This document shows, piece by piece, positions 1 to 7,149 of a stretch of DNA of 25,379 nt (the stretch's first letter is position 1; every line of letters starts with the position of its first letter). This stretch comes from JAFARE01 sp035566535. GTDB lineage: Bacteria; Chloroflexota; Dormibacteria; Aeolococcales; Aeolococcaceae. The stretch spans positions 1 through 25,379 of the forward strand of contig DATMRA010000095.1 of the NCBI GenBank assembly GCA_035566535.1, read 5' to 3'. The notes under the pieces were generated by a model that saw only the letters and a program-made list of their open reading frames with translations, made no database searches and was not told where the DNA came from. The position numbers were made by a program, and so were the translations under genes.

Positions 1-1
1 G

Positions 2-1039
2 ACTGCGCGGTGGCGATCCTCCGGCGCGCAGGCACCGCTACCGACCGGGGTGCTCGCGGGTCTGGGTCTCGCCCCCAGCGTCTTTCCGCTCAACGCTGCG
101 CTCCCGAGCCTTTTGGAGGCGACGGACACGACGTTGATGACCAGCGCGCTCCGTTCAGAGTTGGGGGACGAGGCCGTCACCGTGACCGCGGCAGAGCTCG
201 TGGTCCTGCGTCGCACCCGCGGGTGTGTGCTCCGCTACCGGCTGGAGTCACGGGAACACCCGGTGGTGTACGGAAAAGTCGGCTACACGTCATCGACCCA
301 GGCCGCGCACGCGGCACTTGGGGCACTCGCCGGCAGCATCCCCGCTCGCGCGCCTGACTGGCTGATGTTCCCGCGCTTCCTGGGGAGTCGCGACGGGCTC
401 GAACTATCGCTGTGGAGCGATGTTCCCGGAGCGAGGCCAGATCTCACCCTCGTCGTCGATGTCGCGCGGACCGTCGTGGCCGCAGCTGGGGTGGCCGCAT
501 TCCTGCATGCGTCCCCGATAGGGGCCGGTCCGGCGCGCTCACTCGGCAGCGAGGTGGAACGCGCACTCGCAGCGGTGCGTCTGATCGAAGACGACACCCC
601 TGCCCTCGCCGGATGGCTCAGGGGCATTCTCGCGCCCGCGGAGCACACGCTGGAGACGGTGCCGGCGCAGCCCCACGGTCTTGCCCACGGCGATCTGACG
701 CCGTCGCAGTTGCTGTTCGACGGCCGGCGCGTGGGCCTTCTCGATTTCGACAAGCTGTGTCAGGCGGAACCTGCGCTCGACCTGGGCCGGTTTCTCGCCT
801 ATCTGCGCTTCGCGCTCACCAAGCGAGGCGCACAGAGCACCGAAAACCTGGCCGCGGGTTTCATCGAGTCGTACGGCGACCAGGGCGGGCAGCCGGCGCC
901 GGCTGCCCGCGTCGATGCCTACGAGATCTGCAGTCTCGTCCGCATGGCGGCGAGAAGCTGGCTGCAGCTCAAGCCGGCTCGGCTCGCAGTGGTGTGTGCC
1001 GTTCTCGAGTCCCGCACAACCACCTCACCACGCGTCTAG
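2..1039 (+). CDS. Phosphotransferase of the APH / kinase-like fold, 5' end probably outside the window
   Basis: This is a small-molecule kinase of the aminoglycoside phosphotransferase (APH/choline kinase) fold; its substrate cannot be read from the sequence. Numbering from the GTG at 50, a candidate ATP-site lysine lies in VVYGKVGY (K76). The catalytic loop is HGDLTPSQLL (H213, D215) and the metal-binding aspartates are in LLDFDKLC (D232, D234). The Asn that usually follows the catalytic Asp by five residues is Gln220. The N-terminal stretch (VFPLNAALPSLLEA) resembles the lead-in of longer APH-like proteins of roughly 350-400 aa. The reading frame has no stop back to base 2, so the true start may lie upstream; GTG at 50 is the first usable codon inside the window. 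The stop codon directly abuts the stop of the convergent exporter gene. The fold is confident; a role in antibiotic resistance is not implied. Confidence 0.75.
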   Translation, partial: TARWRSSGAQAPLPTGVLAGLGLAPSVFPLNAALPSLLEATDTTLMTSALRSELGDEAVTVTAAELVVLRRTRGCVLRYRLESREHPVVYGKVGYTSSTQAAHAALGALAGSIPARAPDWLMFPRFLGSRDGLELSLWSDVPGARPDLTLVVDVARTVVAAAGVAAFLHASPIGAGPARSLGSEVERALAAVRLIEDDTPALAGWLRGILAPAEHTLETVPAQPHGLAHGDLTPSQLLFDGRRVGLLDFDKLCQAEPALDLGRFLAYLRFALTKRGAQSTENLAAGFIESYGDQGGQPAPAARVDAYEICSLVRMAARSWLQLKPARLAVVCAVLESRTTTSPRV

Positions 1040-2464
1040 TCAGGCCGCGACGCCGCTGCGTGCGGGCGTGTGTTCCTCCACCGTTAATGGGGCTGCGACG
1101 CTGCGCTGCCTGCCGGGCACGAACAGTGCAGATACGGCTCCCAACGCGAGGACGGCCGCGCCGACGAATGCGGCCGGCTGCAATCCCGCGACGAAGAGCT
1201 GCGGGGTCGCGTAGCCACCTGCGTTACTGAAGACGGTGGCCAGAACTGCGATACCGAACACGCCACCGATCTCCCGAATCGCGTTGTTGGCGCCGGACGC
1301 CTGGCCTGTCTCATGCGGCCGCACCGCGGACAGCACCGCATTGGCCGCGGGTGCAAACACGAGCGCCATTCCCGTGCCAGCCAGGATGAAGGGCCCGACA
1401 AACGCGATGTACGGTGTGGCCGGGGCCGTGATCAGTGAGATCCACGTGAGCGCAAACGCCTGCAACGCCAGTCCTGCGACCATGAGTGGCCGGCTGCCGA
1501 TGCGGTCTGAAAGGACTCCGGCAACCGGCGCCACGAGCATGGGCATTCCGGTCCACGGCAGCGTGCGGATGCCCGCCTCCAGCGCCGTGTAGTGCTGCGC
1601 CGTCTGGAAGAACTGCGCCAGCAGGAAGATCGAGCCGAACATCCCGAAGTACATCGCGAACGACACCGCGTTCGTCGCCGCGAACGCACGGCTCCGGAAG
1701 AACCGAAGCGGGAGCATCGGTGCCGGGCTGCGGCGTTCCCAGAGGGCAAAGACGACGAGCAGCAGGGCTCCGCCGAGCAGGGAGCCCAGGATGGTGCCGC
1801 TCCCCCACCCGAGCGCGTTGGCACGAACCAGCCCGTACACGATCCCGAAGAGACCTCCTGTGGCGAGGATCACCCCGGGAATGTCGAAGCGCTGGTTGGT
1901 CCCGTAGCTCTCGCGGAGCCGCACCATGGCCAGGATCGCGACGACGATTCCAACCGGCACGTTGACCCAGAAGATCCAGTGCCAGGAGATCCCGGTCACC
2001 AGCGCGCCACCGATCACCGGACCAAGCGCCACCCCGAGACCGCTGATCCCCGCCCAGATGCCCAGCGCAACACCGCGTCCGCCGGCGGGAAACGCTTCGG
2101 AGAGCAGCGTCAGGGTCAGCGGCATGACGACCGCGGCGCCGGCGCCCTGCACCGCGCGGGCGGCGATCAGCGCCGTCGTCGTGGGTGCCAGCGCGGCCGC
2201 CGCTGAGGCCAGGGTGAAGACGCTGAGGCCGGCGACAAACATCCGCCGCCGTCCGAAGCGATCACCCAGCGCGGCGCCGGTGAGGAGCAGCACCGCAAAG
2301 CTGAGCGTGTACGCGTTCACCGTCCATTCGAGTGCGTCGATACCTGCGCCGAGCGAGAGACGAATGCTCGGCAGCGCCGTGGTGACGACGAGGTTGTCCA
2401 GCGTGACCATGAACAACGCCAGCGACACCAATGCCAACGTCCAACCCGTTCGCGTTCGAGGCAT
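1040..2464 (-). CDS. MFS drug exporter, DHA2 (14-TM, EmrB/QacA) family
   Basis: This is a 474-aa inner-membrane proton-driven antiporter expected to export drugs or other toxic compounds. Visible family motifs are the TM1 motif LDNLVVTTALPSI, motif A after TM2 (GDRFGRRRMF), the TM4 arginine region ARAVQGAGAA, and the antiporter motif C GLGVALGPVIGGAL in TM5. Hydrophobic segments continue to the C-terminus, and the length fits the 14-helix DHA2 type. The start ATG is supported by a strong Shine-Dalgarno sequence, AAAGGAGAG (2471-2479). The gene lies 62 nt downstream of tetR on the same strand, so the pair forms a classic regulator-exporter unit. The intergenic gap carries the octamer TTATTGAT (2478-2485), also present in the tetR operator, so the regulator may bind here too. 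The substrate is unknown. Confidence 0.9.
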   Translation of the reverse strand: MPRTRTGWTLALVSLALFMVTLDNLVVTTALPSIRLSLGAGIDALEWTVNAYTLSFAVLLLTGAALGDRFGRRRMFVAGLSVFTLASAAAALAPTTTALIAARAVQGAGAAVVMPLTLTLLSEAFPAGGRGVALGIWAGISGLGVALGPVIGGALVTGISWHWIFWVNVPVGIVVAILAMVRLRESYGTNQRFDIPGVILATGGLFGIVYGLVRANALGWGSGTILGSLLGGALLLVVFALWERRSPAPMLPLRFFRSRAFAATNAVSFAMYFGMFGSIFLLAQFFQTAQHYTALEAGIRTLPWTGMPMLVAPVAGVLSDRIGSRPLMVAGLALQAFALTWISLITAPATPYIAFVGPFILAGTGMALVFAPAANAVLSAVRPHETGQASGANNAIREIGGVFGIAVLATVFSNAGGYATPQLFVAGLQPAAFVGAAVLALGAVSALFVPGRQRSVAAPLTVEEHTPARSGVAA

Positions 2465-2526
2465 CTCGTGCTCTCCTTTATTGATGGATTGATTACTTAT
2501 GAGGACAAAAAAATTTTCGCCGGCGT

Positions 2527-3108
2527 TCAGCGAGCCGCCGGATCTGGAGTAGCGTCCGCGGATTCCCCGTGCTTCTCGGCCCAGAGCGGCGCGCAGACCT
2601 CGGGGATCTCGAGGACGGTGGTGACGTTTGCCAGCATCCCGGCGGCGAAGTACTGCGCCACCTCGAGCGGCGACGCCCCGCTGACCCGAGCCACTTCGTC
2701 CACCAGCGACTTGAACCCCCGCGCCACATGGCGCCTGATCTCGGGCTCGCTCGCCGCGGCGTATGCCTGGAGCTGGAACAGCAGGGCGAATCGGTCGGAG
2801 ATCAGCTCCGGATACGTCTGCCCCATCCGATGCAGCGCGTCCGCTGTGTCCACCGCGCCACGCGCAGCGTCGCGAAAGGTGGCGCGGATCTGGCCCTGCA
2901 CCCGGTCGTGCACCGCGAGGAACAGGTCCTGCTTGCTGGGGAAGAGCGCGTAGATGTACGGCTGACTGATGCCCGCCCGCTTGGCGATGGCCGCAGTGCT
3001 CGCCGCGTTATAGCCCGCCTCGGCAAATTCTCGAATCGCGGCCTCGATCACCTGCTCGCGACGCTCTTCGGCGCTCTGACGTGGCCTGGCGGCTGCTTCG
3101 AGGGTCAT
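2527..3108 (-). CDS. TetR/AcrR family transcriptional repressor
   Basis: This is a 193-aa cytoplasmic regulator. The N-terminal helix-turn-helix (about residues 15-62) is clear: AAIREFAEAGYNAASTAAIA, then RAGISQPYIYALFPSKQDLF. The C-terminal ligand-binding domain is divergent, as usual. The frame stays open upstream to 3303, but ATG 3108 gives the normal TetR length. It sits 9 nt after a good -10 (AATAAT, 3118-3123) with a perfect TTGACA -35, so the upstream extension would lie inside its own promoter. The transcript is probably leaderless or has only a few leader nucleotides. An inverted repeat covers the -10, which suggests autorepression. The exporter follows in the same direction and is the likely main target. 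The effector is unknown. Confidence 0.88.
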   Translation of the reverse strand: MTLEAAARPRQSAEERREQVIEAAIREFAEAGYNAASTAAIAKRAGISQPYIYALFPSKQDLFLAVHDRVQGQIRATFRDAARGAVDTADALHRMGQTYPELISDRFALLFQLQAYAAASEPEIRRHVARGFKSLVDEVARVSGASPLEVAQYFAAGMLANVTTVLEIPEVCAPLWAEKHGESADATPDPAAR

Positions 3109-3113
3109 CTCCA

Positions 3114-3130
3114 GTCGATTATTGATCGAC
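3114..3130. promoter_or_regulatory. Probable TetR operator
   Basis: The sequence GTCGAT-TATTG-ATCGAC is a perfect 6-bp inverted repeat with a 5-bp centre. It covers the tetR -10 hexamer (3118-3123, minus strand), the classic position for autorepression. Its central octamer TTATTGAT recurs at 2478-2485 just upstream of the exporter ribosome binding site. Binding by the encoded TetR protein is inferred. Confidence 0.6.
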
Positions 3131-3147
3131 CTATCACAACTTGTCAA
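3118..3147 (-). promoter_or_regulatory. tetR promoter
   Basis: On the minus strand the -35 is TTGACA (3147-3142, 6/6) and the -10 is AATAAT (3123-3118, 5/6), with an 18-bp spacer. The ATG at 3108 follows the -10 by 9 nt, so transcription would begin at or just before the start codon. Confidence 0.6.
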
Positions 3148-3167
3148 GCCCCGGCCTGTCATACACT
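3141..3167 (+). promoter_or_regulatory. Promoter of the 3177-6187 membrane gene pair
   Basis: The -35 is TTGTCA (3141-3146) and the -10 is TACACT (3162-3167), with a short 15-bp spacer. The start codon ATG 3177 lies 9 nt after the -10, implying a leaderless mRNA. The -35 overlaps the oppositely oriented tetR -35 (3142-3147), so the two promoters are back to back and may compete. Confidence 0.45.
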
Positions 3168-3176
3168 CCGGCGTCG

Positions 3177-3896
3177 ATGTCGGAACCAGTTCCGCCTCCG
3201 TATGTGCCCGAGGAGGTGGCCGCTCGCGAACCTGAGGATCGCTTTCGGACGTGGGTGGCCATCGGCATCGCGATCGTGTCCATCCTGGGTGCGGTGGTCG
3301 CATTCAGCGGCACCCTGGCCGGGCAGACGGCTCGCCAGCTTGATCAGTCCGGCATAGAGGACACGTCGAGGCAGCAGCAGATCATCACCGACCTCAGCGG
3401 CACAGTCGAAGAGGACTTGCGGAACCTGGCCCCCTACCAGGAGGCCATCAAGGCCGCCGGCGTGCTCCAGTCGCAGGCCGCGACCCTGTCGGCGTCCGAT
3501 CCCTCCGCTGCCGCGCAGCTGCGCAACCAGGCCGAGTCCTACATGGTCCTCGCCCGCACGCGCGCGCAGTTTTTCCGCGGCGCGTTTCCCGCTCCCGGAC
3601 CGAGCGACGGACCCGTGCAGTACGACCCCAGGGCTGCACTGCAGCGGCTCGAGAATCAGAACGAGCAGCTGAGTGAGCTGCGCCCTGCCGCGACGCTGGC
3701 GCAGGCGGACGCGAAGCACGCCCAGGGGGTGAACCTGGTGGGGCTGGTGACGCTGTTCATCGCGGCGCTGCTGTTCTTGACTCTCGCGCAGTTCACACGC
3801 CCGGCGATCCGCCGCGTGTTCGCGGGCGCCGGCGCGTTCACGGCGACGCTCGCCGTGGTGCTCTGGATCGCCGTGCTGTTGACCGGGTCGTCATGA
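3177..3896 (+). CDS. Three-TM membrane protein with external helical region, function unknown
   Basis: This is a 239-aa protein I do not recognise. It has a Pro/Glu-rich cytoplasmic N-terminus, TM1 at about residues 26-46, a Gln/Ala-rich helical and probably coiled-coil external segment (about 50-180), TM2 (184-206), a short positive cytoplasmic loop (RPAIRR) and TM3 (214-236). The positive-inside rule places the helical segment outside. ATG 3177 is preferred over a TTG at 3141, because that codon is part of the -35 and no -10 precedes it. The stop overlaps the next start in ATGA, so the two genes are translationally coupled. The downstream protein repeats the same TM1-helix-TM2-TM3 plan, which suggests tandem paralogues forming one complex. 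Existence is confident; function is not assignable. Confidence 0.8.
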   Translation: MSEPVPPPYVPEEVAAREPEDRFRTWVAIGIAIVSILGAVVAFSGTLAGQTARQLDQSGIEDTSRQQQIITDLSGTVEEDLRNLAPYQEAIKAAGVLQSQAATLSASDPSAAAQLRNQAESYMVLARTRAQFFRGAFPAPGPSDGPVQYDPRAALQRLENQNEQLSELRPAATLAQADAKHAQGVNLVGLVTLFIAALLFLTLAQFTRPAIRRVFAGAGAFTATLAVVLWIAVLLTGSS

Positions 3897-6187
3897 GGCC
3901 GCCTGAGCGTATCGAGATACCGGAGGCAGAAGACCTCCGTCGGGAGCGCTTCGCGCGCATCCTCGCCGTGCTCATCGTTGTGGCGACACTTGGGGTTGCC
4001 AGCGTCGAGTTCCTGCATTCAATTGCTGACAAGAGCGCGGACGCGGCGTCGGTCGAGGCGCAACGCCTGAGCATCGAGCGCCAGGGAGCCCTGGTGCGGG
4101 CTGAGGACGCGGCGCGAGCTCAGATCGACATTTATGCGTACCAACAGCAGGAGCGCGCCCAACAGGCCAACGCATTTCAAGAATATCTGGCGCCGAGTGT
4201 CACGTCGGGATCCACCCAGGCGCAGCTGCTCCAGCTCGAGGAGAATCGATGGACGACGCTCGCCGCGCTCACCGGTGATCTGACATCCATCAAAGCCGGG
4301 GGCGCAACCAGCCCGCAGCAGGACGCTGCGTTTCCCAACCAGCTGCAGAGTCAGAGCGAGCAGGATGCCGATCGTCTCTTCGCGCTCGAGGACGCGCAGA
4401 ACCAGCAACGCAGCGACTGGCAGGGGCGGTCAGGCTTCCTCTCGGTGATACTCACGATGCTCGCGGTCGCGATCTATCTCTTCGGTCTGTCGCTGACGCT
4501 GCAGGCTCGCGTCCGGCGCTGGCTCGTCACCCTCGGCGTCGTCCTCGTCGCCGGCGGCGGTGTCGCCACAGTGGTGTTGCTGTTCGCGGCGCCCGCGCCG
4601 GTTCCGGACTCGGCTGCCGACTCCTATTCCCGAGGCGTGTACGCGCTCAACACCTTCTACACGAAGCCGGGCGACCAGGGCCTCAAAGAGGCGTACGACG
4701 ATTTCAGCAAGGCCATTCAGGAGCGCCCGCGCTTTGCCCAAGCGTTCCTGCAACGCTCCCAGGTGCAGTTCCTGCTGGGATCGCCGCAGCGCCAGGCAGC
4801 GGTGGTGAGCATCACCACCGCCGCACAGCTGCAGGCGCAGGGCAACGACCTGCAGCAGGCCTACGACCTCGGGCTGCGCGACAAGCTGCTGCTGAACAAC
4901 CTGGCAGCCAACCGCCTGCTGCTGGCTGTCACGCAGAACCAGCCGAGCCGCTACAGCGAAGCGCTGACGTATGTCAATGCCGCCCTCGCACTCGACCCCA
5001 ACGATCCACTGCTCAACTACAACAAGGGAATCGCACTGCTTGCACAGGGCAACACGGATCAGGCCGCGCAAGCCTACCGGGATGCGGTGGCGCATACCGT
5101 CTTCACCGACGTCGCACACAAGACAGCGCGCAACGACTCCGCCGCGGAAGAGAACTACGTCAGCGGCGCCCTGACGCCGCTCGACCTCCTCGTCAAATAT
5201 CGCCCAGAGCTCATGGCACAGGCGAAGGCGATGAAGGAGCTGATCGTCAACGGCGTCGACCGCAAGCAGGCACCCCCGGGCAACGCCGGGACGATGAAAG
5301 TTTCAGAGCTCGACGTCTTTCCGGCTGAGTTGCAATGGAAGGCGAAGATCGACGGGGTTGACCCTTCCACCGCCAACATTTCGACGCAATGGTACTACCA
5401 GGATCCGCAGAAGCTCGGGTGGTCGGTGATCCCCTCGATATCGGGCATCGCGGTGAAGGCCACGCCGGGGGTAACAGTCGACAACGCCGCGTACCAGGAC
5501 CTGTGCGCCACGTGCGCCTCAGACGATTATTTCCTCATCAACAGCTCGCTGAAGACAGCGGGGCAATGCCTGCAACCGGGCCAGTACAAGGTCGAGGTCT
5601 ACGTCAACGGCCATCTCGGCGCCACCGGGAGCAGCGACGGTACAAATCCACCGCTGCAGGCAGAGCGGATGGCCGACCTCGGCATGGACTTCTGCCGTCC
5701 CGCCGCGTGGTCGCAGGATTCGACCAACACGTCGCCGGGGTTCTCGACCGGCTTCACCACCAAGGACGGCTCCACCGGCGCGTACTTCGTTCGCTTCCAG
5801 AACCCCGAGACAGCGCCGGGGACTGATCCGGCGACTGAAGCGGCCAACATCCGCGACGAGATGCTCACCGTGTTCGCCAATGTGCTGCCCAGCGGAGCCG
5901 GAACGCCGACGATCGATTGCGGGACCAACACCAACGGCACCAACACGCTGCCGTTCGGACCCACGCTGGACGCCAACTGCAACCGCAGCAGCGCCTTCTT
6001 CCTCGGCCTCACCGGCGCCGTCGAGACCTGGTACGACTACAACGGCGGGATGCTGCACATCGGCACCGGCATCGCAGCAGACGGCGCGGTGCTCGGCGCC
6101 TTCACCTTCGGGCCGAGCAGTCAGTGGCAGAGTTCTACCGAGCCCGCCCCGGACGTCATCTTCGACTCAATCGTGTACACGGGCTAG
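3893..6187 (+). CDS. Large membrane protein: TM/coiled-coil module, external TPRs and Cys-containing C-terminal region
   Basis: This is a 764-aa protein with TM1 (about 20-40), a Gln/Glu-rich helical segment (50-175), TM2 (182-203), a positive loop (QARVRRW) and TM3 (210-233). TPR-like repeats follow (about 244-400), for example EAYDDFSKAIQERPRFAQAF and the copy around YSEALTYVNAALALDPNDP. The C-terminal region (about 465-764) is rich in beta-type sequence and has six cysteines (538, 541, 559, 601, 676, 696). The topology puts TPRs and cysteines outside the membrane, where disulfides could form. Residues 1-235 match the layout of the upstream 239-aa protein, to which this gene is coupled by a 4-bp overlap. 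The last part (from about 595) vaguely resembles LpqN/PsbP-like secreted domains, but I would not assign that. A cell-surface assembly or stress-related scaffold role is possible but unproven. Confidence 0.82.
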   Translation: MRPPERIEIPEAEDLRRERFARILAVLIVVATLGVASVEFLHSIADKSADAASVEAQRLSIERQGALVRAEDAARAQIDIYAYQQQERAQQANAFQEYLAPSVTSGSTQAQLLQLEENRWTTLAALTGDLTSIKAGGATSPQQDAAFPNQLQSQSEQDADRLFALEDAQNQQRSDWQGRSGFLSVILTMLAVAIYLFGLSLTLQARVRRWLVTLGVVLVAGGGVATVVLLFAAPAPVPDSAADSYSRGVYALNTFYTKPGDQGLKEAYDDFSKAIQERPRFAQAFLQRSQVQFLLGSPQRQAAVVSITTAAQLQAQGNDLQQAYDLGLRDKLLLNNLAANRLLLAVTQNQPSRYSEALTYVNAALALDPNDPLLNYNKGIALLAQGNTDQAAQAYRDAVAHTVFTDVAHKTARNDSAAEENYVSGALTPLDLLVKYRPELMAQAKAMKELIVNGVDRKQAPPGNAGTMKVSELDVFPAELQWKAKIDGVDPSTANISTQWYYQDPQKLGWSVIPSISGIAVKATPGVTVDNAAYQDLCATCASDDYFLINSSLKTAGQCLQPGQYKVEVYVNGHLGATGSSDGTNPPLQAERMADLGMDFCRPAAWSQDSTNTSPGFSTGFTTKDGSTGAYFVRFQNPETAPGTDPATEAANIRDEMLTVFANVLPSGAGTPTIDCGTNTNGTNTLPFGPTLDANCNRSSAFFLGLTGAVETWYDYNGGMLHIGTGIAADGAVLGAFTFGPSSQWQSSTEPAPDVIFDSIVYTG

Positions 6188-6197
6188 GCGCGAACCT

Positions 6198-6214
6198 GCG
6201 CGGCTACGCCGCGC
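6198..6214 (+). terminator. GC hairpin after the membrane gene pair
   Basis: GCGCGGC-TAC-GCCGCGC forms a perfect 7-bp stem with a 3-nt loop, 10 nt after the stop of the 764-aa gene. It is followed by GGTTTG rather than a real T tract, so termination would be weak or factor-assisted. It could equally be an mRNA 3'-end stabiliser. Confidence 0.4.
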
Positions 6215-6259
6215 GGTTTGTCCGCGACACGGGTTCACCGCCGCGCAAGACTGTGTCGC

Positions 6260-6367
6260 ATGGAATGTCCTTCTTGCGGAGCCTGGATCGACGACACGAC
6301 GCAAGCCTTCTGCGGCCAGTGCGGCGCGTCCATCGACGACACCGTCACCAATGCTCCTCGGGACTGA
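6260..6367 (+). CDS. Zinc-ribbon microprotein, 35 aa
   Basis: ATG 6260 opens a 35-codon frame ending at TGA 6365-6367. It contains two CxxC knuckles, CPSC (residues 3-6) and CGQC (18-21), in the order MECPSCGAW...FCGQCGASI. This is a close match to the small zinc-ribbon domains often found at the N-terminus of membrane or TPR proteins, with the typical acidic linker and the FCxxCG second knuckle. Here it is free-standing, since the frame stops 14 residues after the last cysteine. It follows the membrane gene pair by 72 nt on the same strand. No clear Shine-Dalgarno is visible; AAGACT ends 7 nt before the ATG and could be a poor -10. It probably binds one Zn and acts as a protein-interaction element. 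Its motif content makes chance unlikely, but expression is unproven. Confidence 0.6.
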   Translation: MECPSCGAWIDDTTQAFCGQCGASIDDTVTNAPRD

Positions 6368-6388
6368 GCGCGAAAATCTGAGCGCGGA

Positions 6389-7039
6389 TCAGCGCGCCGC
6401 GACCGCCTCCGTGAGCCGCTGCGACTCGATCCACTGCTGCAGGGCGTCGCCCGACTCGAAGGAGCTGATCAGCGCATATCGAGGGCCAGGTCCGGGGTTG
6501 TGAACGACGTGCGCCAGCCGCTCGGTGTCGATGACGATCTGACGCTGCGGGTGCAGCTCGATGCGGCTCTCGGTGGATGGATCGTCGCGATCCTCGCGCA
6601 GGATGAACGTTGACCCGGGAGGGGCGTTGAGCTCCAGCCACGCACGGACGACCCAGCCTTCGCCGTCGGGGTTGAGCCGGTTGTTGTCGTCGACGTGCAT
6701 CTGGCGTCGTGCCTCGTCCTCGGTGGCGGGGTTGAGCTTGATCACCCGCACGCGTCCAAACCGAGCGCCGACCGCCTCCACGTAGTCGCACAGCGTTGGC
6801 GCGATCTCGCGATTCTGCGTCCAGATCCCGTCCTTGTCGGGCTTGCCATGGTCCCAAAAACCGCGGCACTCCATCTGACCGAGTGCGGACGCGAGGGGCG
6901 CGAAGTTTGTGTCGCCACCGGACTTCCAGTCGACATACTCCAAGCGCTCCCATTCCTGCGCAGGTATGGGCGGGCCTGCGTAATCGCGCAGGATCACGAA
7001 TCCCTTGTCGGCCAGACTGTCCAGTTTGCGGTAGTTCAT
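6389..7039 (-). CDS. Probable 2-oxoglutarate/Fe(II) oxygenase of the aspartyl/asparaginyl hydroxylase-like group
   Basis: This 216-aa protein carries a facial-triad pattern in the right order: H115-x-D117 in RRQMHVDDNN, a distal histidine in LAHVVHN (H177, or H180), and an arginine shortly after (R187 in GPRYALISSF) that would bind 2-oxoglutarate. The double-stranded beta-helix cadence between them (WVVRAWLELNAPPGSTFIL) also fits the cupin-like oxygenase fold. The reaction would be hydroxylation of an unidentified peptide or small molecule in the cytoplasm. The start ATG 7039 has a good Shine-Dalgarno AAGGAG (7045-7050) with 5-nt spacing. It is a single gene, divergent from the phosphatase operon. 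Family assignment rests on motif spacing only; the substrate is unknown. Confidence 0.6.
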   Translation of the reverse strand: MNYRKLDSLADKGFVILRDYAGPPIPAQEWERLEYVDWKSGGDTNFAPLASALGQMECRGFWDHGKPDKDGIWTQNREIAPTLCDYVEAVGARFGRVRVIKLNPATEDEARRQMHVDDNNRLNPDGEGWVVRAWLELNAPPGSTFILREDRDDPSTESRIELHPQRQIVIDTERLAHVVHNPGPGPRYALISSFESGDALQQWIESQRLTEAVAAR

Positions 7040-7137
7040 GAGTGCTCCTTCTGGGTGATGCTCGCTGCTCGCTCGACGCTCGGGCGCTCTCTAGGCTACA
7101 ACCAGGCCACCGATCGTGGGCGCGGCCGGCCTGCCGC

Positions 7138-7143
7138 TAAGCT
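7138..7143 (+). promoter_or_regulatory. -10 element of the phosphatase operon
   Basis: TAAGCT lies 6 nt before the GTG start at 7150, implying a leaderless or near-leaderless mRNA. No convincing -35 is visible. Confidence 0.4.
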
Positions 7144-7149
7144 GCCCGG

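Noticed and set aside
3109..3303. Longer start of the TetR protein at 3303
   Set aside because: The extension crosses the tetR promoter and the divergent gene, and would make the N-terminus 65 residues longer than usual.
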